A DNA stretch of 64,000 nt from Sphingomonadales bacterium. GTDB lineage: Bacteria > Pseudomonadota > Alphaproteobacteria > Sphingomonadales > Sphingomonadaceae. Every line of letters starts with the position of its first letter. The stretch's first letter is position 1. The stretch is taken from NCBI GenBank assembly GCA_012032285.1, contig JAAURJ010000005.1:1-64000 (forward strand), written 5' to 3'. The position numbers were made by a program, and so were the translations under genes. Shown here in pieces: positions 52,877-63,531 of the stretch. The notes under the pieces are model-generated. The model made no database searches. It was not told the origin of the DNA and was given only the letters and a program-made list of their open reading frames with translations.

Positions 52877-54067
52877 TCAGTTTTTCATCAGCTTTGGAAC
52901 AACAACCTCACCCGGTTGTAGGAACCCTGCGGCGCGCAGCACAACCCGTTCGGTGCCGTTCAAACCCTCGGTAATTGCAATGCCGGATGCGGTGACATCA
53001 CCCAATTTTACCGGGCGCCGCACCGCTTTATTGTCTTTACCGATGATATAGACATAGGCACCGTCACGGTCATTCTGGATCGTTGATTCGGGCAATATAG
53101 GTGCGGTGATCGCACCGGCTTTTATCACCACATTGGCAAAACCACCGGGACGCAGGCTGTTATTAAAGGGCAGGGCGATGCGGGCTATACCCTGCCGGTT
53201 TTGTTCGTTGATAATAGGCGCAATTTGCCATATCCGGCCCGAAAATTCCTGCGTTCCGCCGACAGGCGTAACCGCGGCCTGTTCACCCACCGCCATGGCA
53301 GCAAGATCGGATTCGCCCAATAGCGCCTGTAATTCCATTTCGCCATTTTGCGCGATGCGGAATAATGTGCCGCTGCCGCCGCCAACGGTTTGTCCTGTCT
53401 CGACATTACGTGCCAGAATATAGCCGCCCACCGGGGCCCGAATATCGAGACGCGCATTACGCGCCTTTGCTGCGCCCAATTGGGATATGGCGACATTTAC
53501 CCGCGCCCGCGCACTATCGCGCGTGGCCATGCGGCGGTCCACATCGGCTTTTGAGATAAAACCCCTGTCGACAAGCTTCAAAGCGCGCTGCAACTCATTC
53601 TCCGCCAGTTGCAGGTCAGCCCTGGCCACACCAATCTGCGCTTGCAGCGATGCCGCCTCTTGCGATTGGACAGATCGGTCAATGCTGACCAATATCTGTC
53701 CCTGTTTAACCCAGTCACCAGCATCAGCATAGACGCGCACCACCTGTCCGCCTTCGCCGACCACACCGACAGGCACATCGCGCCGCGCGGCCAAAGTGCC
53801 GGTTGCGTTGATGGCGCGTACGACAGTTGCACTACCCGGGGAGATAACGGTGACGGCTTGGCCGGCATCCTTTTTATCATCGGCGGCGGTTTTGGCGATG
53901 TCGCCCTGTCCCTTGATCACCGCATAGGCGGTGCCAGCGGCAATAATCAAAAGCAGAATAAGTGCGCCCGCAATCATCCAGCTACGCTTTGTGCCGGTTT
54001 CCTGCTCTATGCCGTTTGATATGCTGGTGTCGCTGGTATTGGCGTTCAGACTTGTTTCGTAGTTCAT
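52877..54067 (-). CDS. RND efflux periplasmic adaptor
   Basis: TM anchor, GQILVSIDRSVQSQEAASLQAQI, LDIRAPVGGYILARNVETGQTV. Confidence 0.92.
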   Translation of the reverse strand: MNYETSLNANTSDTSISNGIEQETGTKRSWMIAGALILLLIIAAGTAYAVIKGQGDIAKTAADDKKDAGQAVTVISPGSATVVRAINATGTLAARRDVPVGVVGEGGQVVRVYADAGDWVKQGQILVSIDRSVQSQEAASLQAQIGVARADLQLAENELQRALKLVDRGFISKADVDRRMATRDSARARVNVAISQLGAAKARNARLDIRAPVGGYILARNVETGQTVGGGSGTLFRIAQNGEMELQALLGESDLAAMAVGEQAAVTPVGGTQEFSGRIWQIAPIINEQNRQGIARIALPFNNSLRPGGFANVVIKAGAITAPILPESTIQNDRDGAYVYIIGKDNKAVRRPVKLGDVTASGIAITEGLNGTERVVLRAAGFLQPGEVVVPKLMKN

Positions 54068-54315
54068 TACATTCTCACGCGGGAGTGGGCTTTGATTTTT
54101 GCTGTATTATATGAATATATCACCGTCTGCAAGCGTGCAGGCCAAGATATATATGCAGCAAAGACCTAAACATTAGGATTGCCGGAATTTAGCCGCGCAA
54201 CAATATTGACAGGCGGCATATAATTTCGACCAACGACATGAAAAACAGGGGAATGGCGCAGGTCCTGACCCTAAAGAAAAAAGCCTTATAATGCAGCCAG
54301 AGAAAAAAGCAAAAA

Positions 54316-54340
54316 GGGCCGGTACAAAAGACCCGGCCCT
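54316..54340 (-). terminator. Terminator of the GlsB-like gene
   Basis: Minus strand: GGGCCGG-gtcttttgta-CCGGCCC-TTTTTGCTTTTTT. Confidence 0.85.
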
Positions 54341-54371
54341 TGCCAAAATTAAGCAATTGCAAACCTGTGGT

Positions 54372-54644
54372 TTAACGCACGGTGCCGCGCTTGATCAGGT
54401 TGACTACGCCAAGAAGCACCACCGCACCAATGAACGAAGTTAACAATGTCATCGGGTCAAAGGCGCTATCGCGAAGCCGTCCGCCGCCCAGCAATCCGCC
54501 TAGGAAAAAACGGCCGATGATCGAACCAATGCAGCCGACAATGACATTCATGATGATGCCCATATCGGCATCGCGGTTCATTACCTTGCTGGCGAGCCAG
54601 CCCATTATACCGCCCATGACTAGGGCCAAAATCCAACCAATCAT
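54372..54644 (-). CDS. GlsB/YeaQ/YmgE family stress-response membrane protein
   Basis: GGIMGWLASKVMNRDADMGIIMNVIVGCIGSIIGRFF. Confidence 0.88.
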   Translation of the reverse strand: MIGWILALVMGGIMGWLASKVMNRDADMGIIMNVIVGCIGSIIGRFFLGGLLGGGRLRDSAFDPMTLLTSFIGAVVLLGVVNLIKRGTVR

Positions 54645-54783
54645 ATCTTCTCCTCCTGCTTGCTATATCATCAATACTATACCCGAACTGTATTATGGGA
54701 GTAATACTATCATAGCCGCTTTGGAGCAGCTTGCCAAATCACAATATTTTTTCTGAATAATGCAAGCGACTGTGCATAAAGCA

Positions 54784-54816
54784 AAACCCCCGAAAGCCGA
54801 AGGCCAACGGGGGTTT
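54784..54816 (-). terminator. Terminator downstream of sciP
   Basis: AACCCCCG / CGGGGGTT hairpin then TTTTGCTTT on the minus strand. Confidence 0.8.
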
Positions 54817-54843
54817 GACATGATCACTAACGAAGGTTTTGTG

Positions 54844-55143
54844 TCAGTATTTTTGCTGCCGCTCATAAAGATCGCGGTAATGTTGGATCCGCGTCACACG
54901 AAGGCCCGCCATTCCCGAACGGTCCACGGCACGCTGCCATGAAGCAAATTCTTCCAGCGTCAGATCATACCGTTCGCACGCATCGTTAATGGTCAGCAAC
55001 CCGCCATTAACAGCTGCGACCACTTCCGCTTTACGGCGCACAACCCAGCGGGTGGTCCCTGCGGGCGGAAGGCTATCCAATGTTAAAGCTTCCCCAAGGG
55101 GGCCAATAACCTTTGCCGGGCGGATTTTTTGGTTTTCTATCAT
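54844..55143 (-). CDS. sciP: DUF1153 family, SciP-like CtrA inhibitor
   Basis: RWVVRRKAEVVAAVNGGLLTINDACERYDLTLEEFASWQRAVDRSGMAGLRVTRIQHYR. Confidence 0.85.
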   Translation of the reverse strand: MIENQKIRPAKVIGPLGEALTLDSLPPAGTTRWVVRRKAEVVAAVNGGLLTINDACERYDLTLEEFASWQRAVDRSGMAGLRVTRIQHYRDLYERQQKY

Positions 55144-55591
55144 GTTATCCTCGATTTTATTGCCCCGGTGATTGCCTGTTGTTCAGGCGTGATTTGTTTT
55201 AACGCAGCCGCTTTTCCATTGCCTAAACCGTCTTGGTAAATGCCTTGGTCATAATTGGCCGAATCCTGATATTCCGGAAGATCCTGTGGAAAAATGCGCC
55301 ATATGGCCCTATAGCTGCGTCCTGCGGTTGCAACTTCGCGGCGAAATACCGGATGCGCTGTGTCATTCCGTCGCCAAAGACAGTGGGTCGCGCGATAGAT
55401 TCGCGTGAATTGGCCAGCATTAACAGCGCCGTAGGGCTTGTGCCCTGCCGCGATATCGCCTTTGAGATCAGCGCACGAAAATCTGGCCGCGCAGAAGGCG
55501 TGACTGTAAATTCGTTCAAATGGGGAAAACTCATTTCCATGAGGTCATCCCTACATAGCATCCTTAAATGATGGGTAAAGGAGGTCTTCAC
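55140..55591 (-). CDS. Protein of unknown function, ATGA-coupled to sciP (frameshift near 55311-55321)
   Basis: N-part MSFPHLNEFTVTPSARPDFRALISKAISRQGTSPTALLMLAN...; one added base joins SYRAIWRIFPQDLPEYQDSANYDQGIYQDGLGNGKAAALKQITPEQQAITGAIKSRIT, whose TGA overlaps the sciP ATG. Confidence 0.55.
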
Positions 55592-55693
55592 CCAATATTA
55601 GGTCAGGTTAACGCCGGTTATCATTTTGGAGCCGCTTTTGTTTCATTATGAGAATGGACAACGCAAAACTGGCATTTCCGGTAAATAATCCCT

Positions 55694-56836
55694 ATGGGGC
55701 ATTCCAATATGGACCATAAAAATTATTCAGAAAGCTTCCAATTGGGAGCAAATTTATCCGGCAAGCGAATCGTTGTGGCCATGTCTGGCGGGGTTGATTC
55801 GTCTGTTGTGGCGGCCATGGCGGCCAGCACGGGCGCGGAAACCATCGGCGTAACGCTGCAACTTTATGATCATGGCAGCGCGGTGAAACGGGCCGGGGCC
55901 TGCTGCGCCGGGCAGGATATACGCGACGCCCGCGCGGTCGCGGACAAATTGGGCATTGCCCATTATGTGTTCGACCATGAAAGCCAATTTCGCGAATCTG
56001 TGATCGACCATTTCGCCGATGAATATATGGCGGGACGCACGCCCATCCCGTGCGTGAGGTGCAATATGGGGGTGAAATTTACGGATCTGTTCCGGTTGGC
56101 AAAAGAATTGGGAGCAGACTGTCTTGCCACAGGCCATTATGTCCGCCGGGTCGAAGGGGCGGCGGGCGCAGAGCTGCACCGCGCCTTTGACCCCGCACGC
56201 GACCAAAGCTATTTCCTGTTTGCCACCACACAGGATCAGCTTAACTATCTGCGCTTTCCCTTAGGCGGCCTTCCCAAGCCGCAAGTGCGAGAAATTGCGG
56301 AGCAGCTTGGCCTCATCGTTGCGAACAAACCCGATAGCCAGGATATATGTTTCGTTCCCGACGGCGATTATGCCAGCGTTGTGCGCAAAATTCGCCCCGA
56401 AGCTGATAGCGGCGGGGAGATTGTTCATATAGACGGCCGCGTGCTGGGCGAGCATAAAGGGTTGATCCATTATACCGTTGGTCAGCGAAAGGGGCTGGAA
56501 CTGGGCGGGCAACCGGTGCCTTTATATGTTATCCGGCTTGATGCGGAGAAGCGGCAGGTGATTGTCGGCCCACGGACGGCGCTTGCGGTGAAGGCGGCGC
56601 GGATTGCTGATGGCAATTGGCTGGGCGATGTGCAAGGCCGCCCGCTGCTAGCCAAGGTGCGGTCCATGGCAAAGCCGGTTGCGGCGCATATGGAAGGCGA
56701 ATGGCTGCGCTTCGATATAGCAGAACAGGGCGTTGCGCCGGGGCAAGCAGCGGTGTTTTATGACGGCGACCGCGTGCTGGGCGGCGGATGGATTGAAGAA
56801 ACAGAGGCAGTGGAGATGGATTTGACGATGGCCTAG
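55694..56836 (+). CDS. mnmA: tRNA-specific 2-thiouridylase
   Basis: [44 protein letters not shown]. Confidence 0.96.
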   Translation: MGHSNMDHKNYSESFQLGANLSGKRIVVAMSGGVDSSVVAAMAASTGAETIGVTLQLYDHGSAVKRAGACCAGQDIRDARAVADKLGIAHYVFDHESQFRESVIDHFADEYMAGRTPIPCVRCNMGVKFTDLFRLAKELGADCLATGHYVRRVEGAAGAELHRAFDPARDQSYFLFATTQDQLNYLRFPLGGLPKPQVREIAEQLGLIVANKPDSQDICFVPDGDYASVVRKIRPEADSGGEIVHIDGRVLGEHKGLIHYTVGQRKGLELGGQPVPLYVIRLDAEKRQVIVGPRTALAVKAARIADGNWLGDVQGRPLLAKVRSMAKPVAAHMEGEWLRFDIAEQGVAPGQAAVFYDGDRVLGGGWIEETEAVEMDLTMA

Positions 56837-56856
56837 GCCATTTATAGGTCCTTACC

Positions 56857-57231
56857 CTAAAGGGCTTTCATCTCTTCGGCATTGAGGTTCAGGCAGCCGA
56901 AACTCCCCCTTTTTTCCGCAACAGATTTGGCCAGAAATGTCACGCTGGCGGTGACGCGCTGTTTTTCGGGATCATCGCTCACCGCGATCATCTCCATGCC
57001 GGGTTCGAAATCCTTTTTGCAATCCTCCAGACTGCGGCCCTCAATATAACGGCAAGAACAGGCGATATGCGCGGCATAGGCGGTGCCGACGGCGGCATTG
57101 CCCTTCAAATCCTTATAGTTATAGGCGGTCCATAGTGCGGCCAATAGCATTATCGCGGCGGCCATATAGGCGGCAATCCTTTTTTTGCTCATTGACGTTT
57201 TTGCAGGTGCTTGTGAAGTTGCAGTTGCCAT
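56857..57231 (-). CDS. Small membrane-anchored protein of unknown function
   Basis: TM near the N-terminus; Cys-rich HIACSCRYIEGRSLEDCKKDFE. Confidence 0.6.
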   Translation of the reverse strand: MATATSQAPAKTSMSKKRIAAYMAAAIMLLAALWTAYNYKDLKGNAAVGTAYAAHIACSCRYIEGRSLEDCKKDFEPGMEMIAVSDDPEKQRVTASVTFLAKSVAEKRGSFGCLNLNAEEMKAL

Positions 57232-57261
57232 AGGGGCCCTATCTGGTGCATCGAGTGAGCC

Positions 57262-58425
57262 ATGCCTACGAAGAAACACACCCTGACTGCAACCGCTTTT
57301 TCGCTTTTATCGGCGGCTCTTTTGTCCTCATGCGGCAATAGCGAGCCGCAGGCAAAGCCGGATAGCGTGCAAAATGGCGCTGATTATGTCGCAAATTATG
57401 CTGGTGACGCCGCTGTCAGTAAGCAGACTTTGGAAAAGGCGCTAGCCCCCTTTTTTGAAGATCCGGCGCTTTCCGAAACCCGCGCGGTGTTGGTTATGCA
57501 TGGCGGCAGGATCGTTGCCGAACGCTATGCGCCTGGATATGGCCCGGACAGTAAGCTGATCAGCTGGTCGATGGCGAAAACCGTGACCGCGACGTTGATG
57601 GGGTTGATGATCGCCGATGGCCGTTTGGCATTGGACGAACCAGCGCCGGTTGCTGAATGGCAACAAACCAATGATCCGCGCAGCAAAATCACCATCCGCC
57701 ATTTATTGTATATGTCATCGGGCCTTGACCATACCGAAGCGGTGGAGCCGGGTAATCCTGAACCCATATATGAAACCGACACGCCGCGAATGTTGTTTCT
57801 TGATGGCCGCGAAAATGTTGCTCGCTACGCCGAAACTCGCCCGATGGAAGCTAAAGCAGGCGAGAAATTCGAATATAGCAGTGCGACGTCGAATATTTTG
57901 GCCGATATTATGACAAGGTCGCTAACCAGCAGCAAAGATCCGGCGGTGCGCCGCGATGCAATGCTGGAATATGCAAAGGGCCGCCTGTTCGATCCGCTAG
58001 GAATGGACAGCATGACCCCTGAATTTGATCGTGCAGGAACCATGCTAGGCGGCAGCATGATGCACGCCACGGCGCGCGATTGGGCAAAGCTGGGTGAATT
58101 TTTGCGCAATAATGGTTCGGTTCAAGGGGCACAGCTTTTGCCGACCAGTTGGACACGATTTATGCGCTCATCCAGTCCGAATGATCCGGCCTATGGCGGG
58201 CATATCTGGTTGAATAAAAAACGCCCGGAGGGGCGCAATCAGGTGCTTTTCCCCGACCGTGCTTCATCCGATGTCTTTGCACTGCTCGGCCATCTGGGAC
58301 AGAATGTCGTGGTGTCGCCGCAGCAAAAGCTGACTATCGTGCGCCTTGGCAAAACCGCAAATGACAAGATGGATCCGGTCAATGACCAGATTGCCCGGGT
58401 GATTAACCTGTTCCCGAAAGGGTGA
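57262..58425 (+). CDS. Beta-lactamase-family serine hydrolase
   Basis: SWSMAKTVTATLMGLMI (SxxK) and YSSATSNILADI; lipoprotein-like signal. Confidence 0.88.
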   Translation: MPTKKHTLTATAFSLLSAALLSSCGNSEPQAKPDSVQNGADYVANYAGDAAVSKQTLEKALAPFFEDPALSETRAVLVMHGGRIVAERYAPGYGPDSKLISWSMAKTVTATLMGLMIADGRLALDEPAPVAEWQQTNDPRSKITIRHLLYMSSGLDHTEAVEPGNPEPIYETDTPRMLFLDGRENVARYAETRPMEAKAGEKFEYSSATSNILADIMTRSLTSSKDPAVRRDAMLEYAKGRLFDPLGMDSMTPEFDRAGTMLGGSMMHATARDWAKLGEFLRNNGSVQGAQLLPTSWTRFMRSSSPNDPAYGGHIWLNKKRPEGRNQVLFPDRASSDVFALLGHLGQNVVVSPQQKLTIVRLGKTANDKMDPVNDQIARVINLFPKG

Positions 58426-58434
58426 CTTTACGGC

Positions 58435-58710
58435 CTAAAGCTTCGCTACCGGGGCATCGTCGCCCAAATCTTCATACCAGGCTTCGACCGGACCTTTAAG
58501 CGTCAGCAGCATCGGACGGCCCCGGCGGTCAAGTGACTTGCCTGCCTGCACCTTGATCCAGCCTTCGGATATACAATATTCCTCCACCGTGGTGCGCAGC
58601 TCACCCTTGAAACGGATACCAATTCCGCGAGCTAAGGCATCGGGATTATAATCATCGCTATGCGGATGGATGGACAGGCGGTCGGGCGGAATATCATGTG
58701 CGTCGGTCAT
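58435..58710 (-). CDS. DUF3297 family protein
   Basis: PPDRLSIHPHSDDYNPDALARGIGIRFKGELRTTVEEYCISEGWIKV. Confidence 0.8.
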   Translation of the reverse strand: MTDAHDIPPDRLSIHPHSDDYNPDALARGIGIRFKGELRTTVEEYCISEGWIKVQAGKSLDRRGRPMLLTLKGPVEAWYEDLGDDAPVAKL

Positions 58711-58775
58711 AAATGCGCCTGTGCCGGAAAGTTTTGATGCTGGCAATAGGTTAAGCGTGGTGGCATGGCGGTTTG

Positions 58776-59983
58776 ATGGTTAGTCATGATTATGATGCGG
58801 TTATATTGGGAGCAGGCGGGGCAGGGTTGATGTGCGCGGCCATCGCCGGACAGCGCGGACGCCGCGTGCTGGTGATTGACCATGCCGATGCGCCTGGCAA
58901 AAAATTCTTATCTCGGGCGGCGGCCGGTGCAATTTCACCAATGTAAATGCATATGGTCCCTATATCGCAGAACGCTATATCTCGGCCAATCCGCATTTTG
59001 CCCGCTCCGCAATGGACCGGTTCACCCCCGCCGATTTTATCGCCATGGTGCAAGCGCATGGCATTGCCTATCATGAAAAAACGCTGGGGCAGCTATTTTG
59101 TGATGGCAGTGCGCGGCAAATTGTCGCGATGCTATTGTCCGAATGTGACAGGGCCGCAGCACAGGGCGGTCACGTCGCTATCGCTCTTTCCTCCCCGATC
59201 AGCAGTGTCAGCCATTCAGATGGCCGCTATCATGTCCGCTATGGCCATGATAAGCAGGCAAATGCGCCATCGCTGGTGATCGCTACCGGCGGGCCAAGCA
59301 TTCCCAAAATGGGGGCAAGTGGTTTTGCCTATGACCTGGCCCGGCAATTCGGGCTGAAGATTGTAGAGCCGCGTCCGGCGCTGGTCCCGCTGACTCTGGG
59401 CGGGGCAGATGTGATGCTGCGCCAGTTATCGGGCGTGTCGGCGGATGTAGAGGTCCGCTGCGGCAAGACTCGATTCCGCGAGGCGGCGCTGCTGACGCAT
59501 AAGGGGTTAAGCGGTCCTGCTATCTTGCAAATTTCGAGTTATTGGCGCCATGGGCAGGAAATAGCCATCGACTTTTTGCCCGATGAAGCGCCCGGTTGGC
59601 TGGGCGCAATGAAGCGCGAAAAACCGCGCGGGAATATAAAGGGTGCGCTGAGCCTCCATCTTTCGGCCCGGCTTGCCGAGATGTTGGCGGAGCAAATAAG
59701 GCTGCTGGGCAATTTGGCCGATCTTCCTGACCGAAAGTTGAACGAAGCTGAAGCCAGCCTTGCGGATTGGCGATTCCTGCCCAATGGCACCGAAGGTTTT
59801 GGCAAGGCAGAGGTGACCGCAGGAGGTATTGCCACCGACGGGCTTTCACAAAAAACGATGGAGGCCCGCGAAATACCGGGCCTGTTCGTAATCGGTGAAG
59901 CGGTGGATGTCACCGGTTGGCTTGGCGGCTATAATTTCCAATGGGCATGGGCCAGCGGCGTTGCCGCCGGGCAAGCAGTTTAG
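58776..59983 (+). CDS. HI0933-like NAD(P)/FAD-dependent oxidoreductase (frameshift in A-run at 58899-58904)
   Basis: N-part YDAVILGAGGAGLMCAAIAGQRGRRVLVIDHADAPGKK; one added A gives ILISGGGRCNFTNVNAYGPYIAERYISANPHF. Confidence 0.9.
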
Positions 59984-59996
59984 GGGCCTGACCCTA
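59981..59996. repeat. Short dispersed repeat TAGGGGCCTGACCCTA, copy 2
   Basis: Identical to 48017-48032; its TAG is the stop codon of the FAD oxidoreductase gene. Confidence 0.6.
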
Positions 59997-60009
59997 GGCC
60001 TATCTCTCT

Positions 60010-61592
60010 CTATTTCAAACTCGCTGTATCAATAAAGACAGGAGCCGACGGGCCAAGCGGTATGTCTGTAGCAACCCAGCCTACTACCAAAGCTATTCCG
60101 GCGGCGAGCATCCATAGCGAATAGGGGATCATCATCGCGGTGAGCGATCCGATGCCGAAATCCTTTACCCAGCGTTGGCAAAAAACAAGGATTAGCGGGA
60201 AATAGACCATCAACGGCGTGATGATATTGGTTGCGCTGTCGCCGACGCGGTAGGCAGCGGTGGTCATTTCGGCGCTTACACCCAATAGCATAAGCATTGG
60301 CACCAGCACTGGCGCGAGCAAGGCCCATTTGGCACTGGCCGAGCCGATAAACAGGTTCATCGCGGCGGTAAACAGCACAACAATCGCCAGCAATAGCGGG
60401 TAAGGCAGGTCAAGCGTGCGCAGCGCATCGGCCCCATGAACCGCGGTGATCAGGCCAAGGTTGGACCAGTTGAACATAGCAACAAAATGCGACACGACAA
60501 AAGCGAGGACAAGGAAATAGGCCATATCGCCCATCGCATCCGACATCATCTTTACCAAATCGCGGTGATTTTTGATATTGCCGACCGCGCGGCCATAGGC
60601 CCAACCGGCAAGCACGAACAGGATGAAGAATGCCGCGACGAGAGAGCGGTAAAACGGCGTAAACTGCGCCTCTGACGCTGCGCTTTCATCAATCAGCGGC
60701 GTGCCGGGTCCAAAGGTCATAAAAAGCCACAGCGCGGTCACCGCCAGCAAGGCGATGCCAGCATGGCGCAGACCGCGGCGTTCGGTTTCGTTGAGTTCAC
60801 CTGCAATATCGGTATCGCCCGATTGGTGCATCGTTCCGGCTGCGTTGTCATAGCTGCCGAGCTGTGGTTCGATCACCCGGTCAGTGACATACCAGATGAC
60901 GGGCAGGAAAATCACTGTCATGCCGATAATGAAATACCAATTTCCGGCGATATTGGCTTGCCAGTCAGGGAAAACCGTATTGGCCGATGCCTGCGTTATC
61001 CCAAAAAGCAGCGCATCCAATTGTCCAGGAAACAGGTTGGCCGAAAAACCGCCCGATACAGCGGCAAAGGCAGCGGCGATCCCGGCAACCGGATGGCGTC
61101 CGGCGGCGGCATAAATAACACCGGCCAATGGGATGAGGACAACATAGGCTGCATCCGCTGCTAAATTGCCCAGCATGGCGACCAGAGCGACAATCGGCGT
61201 CAGCAGATATTTGGGTGCATTGGCAACTCCGGCCCGCATTGCCGTGCCAAAAAGCCCGGTGCGTTCCGCAACGCCCGCGCCCAGCATGACCACCAAAACA
61301 TAACCAAGCGGATGGAAATGGGTAAATGTCGCAGGCATTTCTACCCATAGTTTTGGATATTATCGGGCGATAACAGGCTGGTCGCTGCAATCACGGTTTT
61401 GGCTCCGCTATCGGGGTCCACCTCGGTCGGATGCACCGCGGACCAGCCCAGCATCGCCGCAACCACGGACACAGCAACGATTGCTGCGATCAGATAAAGG
61501 AACAGGAACACCGGATCGGGCAGTTTATTGCCGGTGCGTTCAATCCATCCCAATATCCGTCCTTGCTTGCGGGGCTGTGCCATAGCGGTCAT
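60010..61592 (-). CDS. AbgT-family transporter (frameshift near 61351-61354)
   Basis: One added A gives LLSPDNIQKLWVEMPATFTHFHPLGYVLVVMLGAGVAERTGL; multi-TM. Confidence 0.9.
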
Positions 61593-61680
61593 GCGCGAAA
61601 TATCCTGATCAATTTATGTTGCTTTGTTACAAGCTAACCTAATGATCATTGCCGCTGGGTCAACCGCCTTATATCCAAAG

Positions 61681-63366
61681 CTATTCGCAGCTTGACCGCT
61701 CCGACGCATCGAGATCGAGGCAGCGACCGTCAAACGCGCCATCCTCCACCGGCAAATGGATCAGCGCGGCGAGCGTTGGCGCAATGTCCACCGTGCTAAC
61801 CGATAGCGGCTGTTCAAAACGCGCCATGCCAGTGCGCCAGAACAATATCGGCACGCGCCTGTCATAATCCCAAATACTACCATGTGTGGCGACATAGCCG
61901 CGATTTGTATCGGGTATAGGCGTGATCCGGGGTTTGAGCGCAACATAGAAATCGCCAGAGCGGCCCGCGTGAAATGTCGCGCGAGCGCGTTCGATTAGGC
62001 TCCAGCTTTCGGGCGGGGTGCCCGCTGCTGGAATTTTGGCGGTAAGCAGCTCTGTCCGCGAAAAGGCTGCGGCCACCATCGGATGTGCCCGGTAAGCGGC
62101 GAGCGCTTCGCTCAGCACTTTTGCCTTTGTCTTAGCGTCCAGATCCTTATCGATCCATATATCGCCAATGCCCCGGCTGTTGAGCGGTTGTTTGGCAAGC
62201 TTCAGCTTGGCCGCAATCTGTGCGCCTATGGCTTCTGGTGCAACACTGGCTGTGATGCGCTGTGCTTCGGGTATGGCAAGGCTGCGGAGCCGTTCGGGCA
62301 GGTCATGACCGCCATGGTCCGCGGTCAGCACAACGGCATAGTTGGTGCCTTTCGCGTCCAGCGCCTTGAAAAACAAATCCAGGCTAGTGTCCAGTGCCAG
62401 CAGGTTGATGCACATTTCGCTGCCCGATGTGCCATAGCTGTGACCGATATAATCAGTTGCCGACGCGCCAATGCTAATCAAGTCGGTGGCGGCGCCCTGA
62501 CCCAGTTTCATATCGGCAATCAAATCTGCCGCCAGATTGAAAATCTCCTTGTCAAAACTAGGGGAGGCGCGAAAGGCACGGGCATCGCCAGCGGCCCTTT
62601 GAAAACGCCCTTCGCCAACGCTTTTTCCGTCACCGATAGGTATCGCACGGTTATGCGCAGCGCAAAAGCTAGGCAAATTTTCGGCCGCCGCACCATTGGC
62701 AATGGCGGCGCTCGTCCGTGCGTTGGCGCTGTTCACCGCAGCGGGAACCAAACGGCCCGCATAGCTTGTGAATTTCTTGCCGTCCCACCACCAAAGCTCG
62801 TCAACATCATGCCCGCCCATCATCACGGCTGCGCGGTCTTTCCCGGCGACAGAAACAACACGGGTTGCCCTATTGGCTTTCTTCATCCGCTCACCCAGCG
62901 TCGGGACGAGCAAGTGGACAGCAGAGACGGTGTAATCATCAGAATTGGTTCCAGCTATGCTTTCATCCTCGGCGCAATAGATGGTTTTATCGTCACGCAC
63001 GGTGTTCAAATCGATCCAGTCATTGGCGATAATTCCACTGCGTGCTGGATAAACGCCGGTCATTATCGTCGAATGGCCGGGGCAGGTTTCGGTCGCCGAT
63101 TGCGCCTGATAACCCGATGGAAAAACTGCGCCATGCTGCAATCGTTTCAAACCGCCGGTAAATTCGGACCGATATTCGGCAAACAGGTCGGCGGAAAACT
63201 GGTCCACCGAAATGGCGATGATCAAACGCGGCGGTTCTGCTTCATTTGCCCCTGATGGAGACGGTTTTGCGCCGGTTCCATTGGTATAAACCAAGGTTTG
63301 TGCATAGGCGGGAAGCGGAATTGTAGCGGTGATCAGGGACAGGACGGAAATCGCAGTGCGCAGCAT
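61681..63366 (-). CDS. PafA-like alkaline phosphatase / phosphodiesterase
   Basis: ISVDQFSADLFAEY, SATETCPGHSTIMTGVYPARSGIIANDW, LTADHGG, THGSIWDYDRRVPILFW. Confidence 0.88.
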   Translation of the reverse strand: MLRTAISVLSLITATIPLPAYAQTLVYTNGTGAKPSPSGANEAEPPRLIIAISVDQFSADLFAEYRSEFTGGLKRLQHGAVFPSGYQAQSATETCPGHSTIMTGVYPARSGIIANDWIDLNTVRDDKTIYCAEDESIAGTNSDDYTVSAVHLLVPTLGERMKKANRATRVVSVAGKDRAAVMMGGHDVDELWWWDGKKFTSYAGRLVPAAVNSANARTSAAIANGAAAENLPSFCAAHNRAIPIGDGKSVGEGRFQRAAGDARAFRASPSFDKEIFNLAADLIADMKLGQGAATDLISIGASATDYIGHSYGTSGSEMCINLLALDTSLDLFFKALDAKGTNYAVVLTADHGGHDLPERLRSLAIPEAQRITASVAPEAIGAQIAAKLKLAKQPLNSRGIGDIWIDKDLDAKTKAKVLSEALAAYRAHPMVAAAFSRTELLTAKIPAAGTPPESWSLIERARATFHAGRSGDFYVALKPRITPIPDTNRGYVATHGSIWDYDRRVPILFWRTGMARFEQPLSVSTVDIAPTLAALIHLPVEDGAFDGRCLDLDASERSSCE

Positions 63367-63531
63367 AACTAGCCTCTTGGTTGAAAACAGCCCAAGCATA
63401 GACAAGCCGCCGCAAAATGGCAGCCTCAATTTTGAAGAATTATGTCACAAGATAAACAAAGCAAGCTATAGTCCTGCCCAGCGCTGCACAAGGTGCAGCA
63501 AAGGGCAGGCACACAGTTATAAAGTGATCGT

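Noticed and set aside
55233-55571. 112-aa plus-strand ORF opposite the gene upstream of sciP
   Set aside because: The minus-strand reading, once joined, is ATGA-coupled to sciP and more protein-like.
2632-61592. Programmed ribosomal frameshifting as a general explanation of the split genes
   Set aside because: The sites share no common slippery heptamer or downstream structure and affect unrelated housekeeping genes; sequence error is simpler.
62083-63255. 390-aa plus-strand ORF antisense to the PafA-like phosphatase
   Set aside because: No recognisable domain; the minus strand encodes conserved phosphatase motifs. Shadow ORF of a GC-rich gene.
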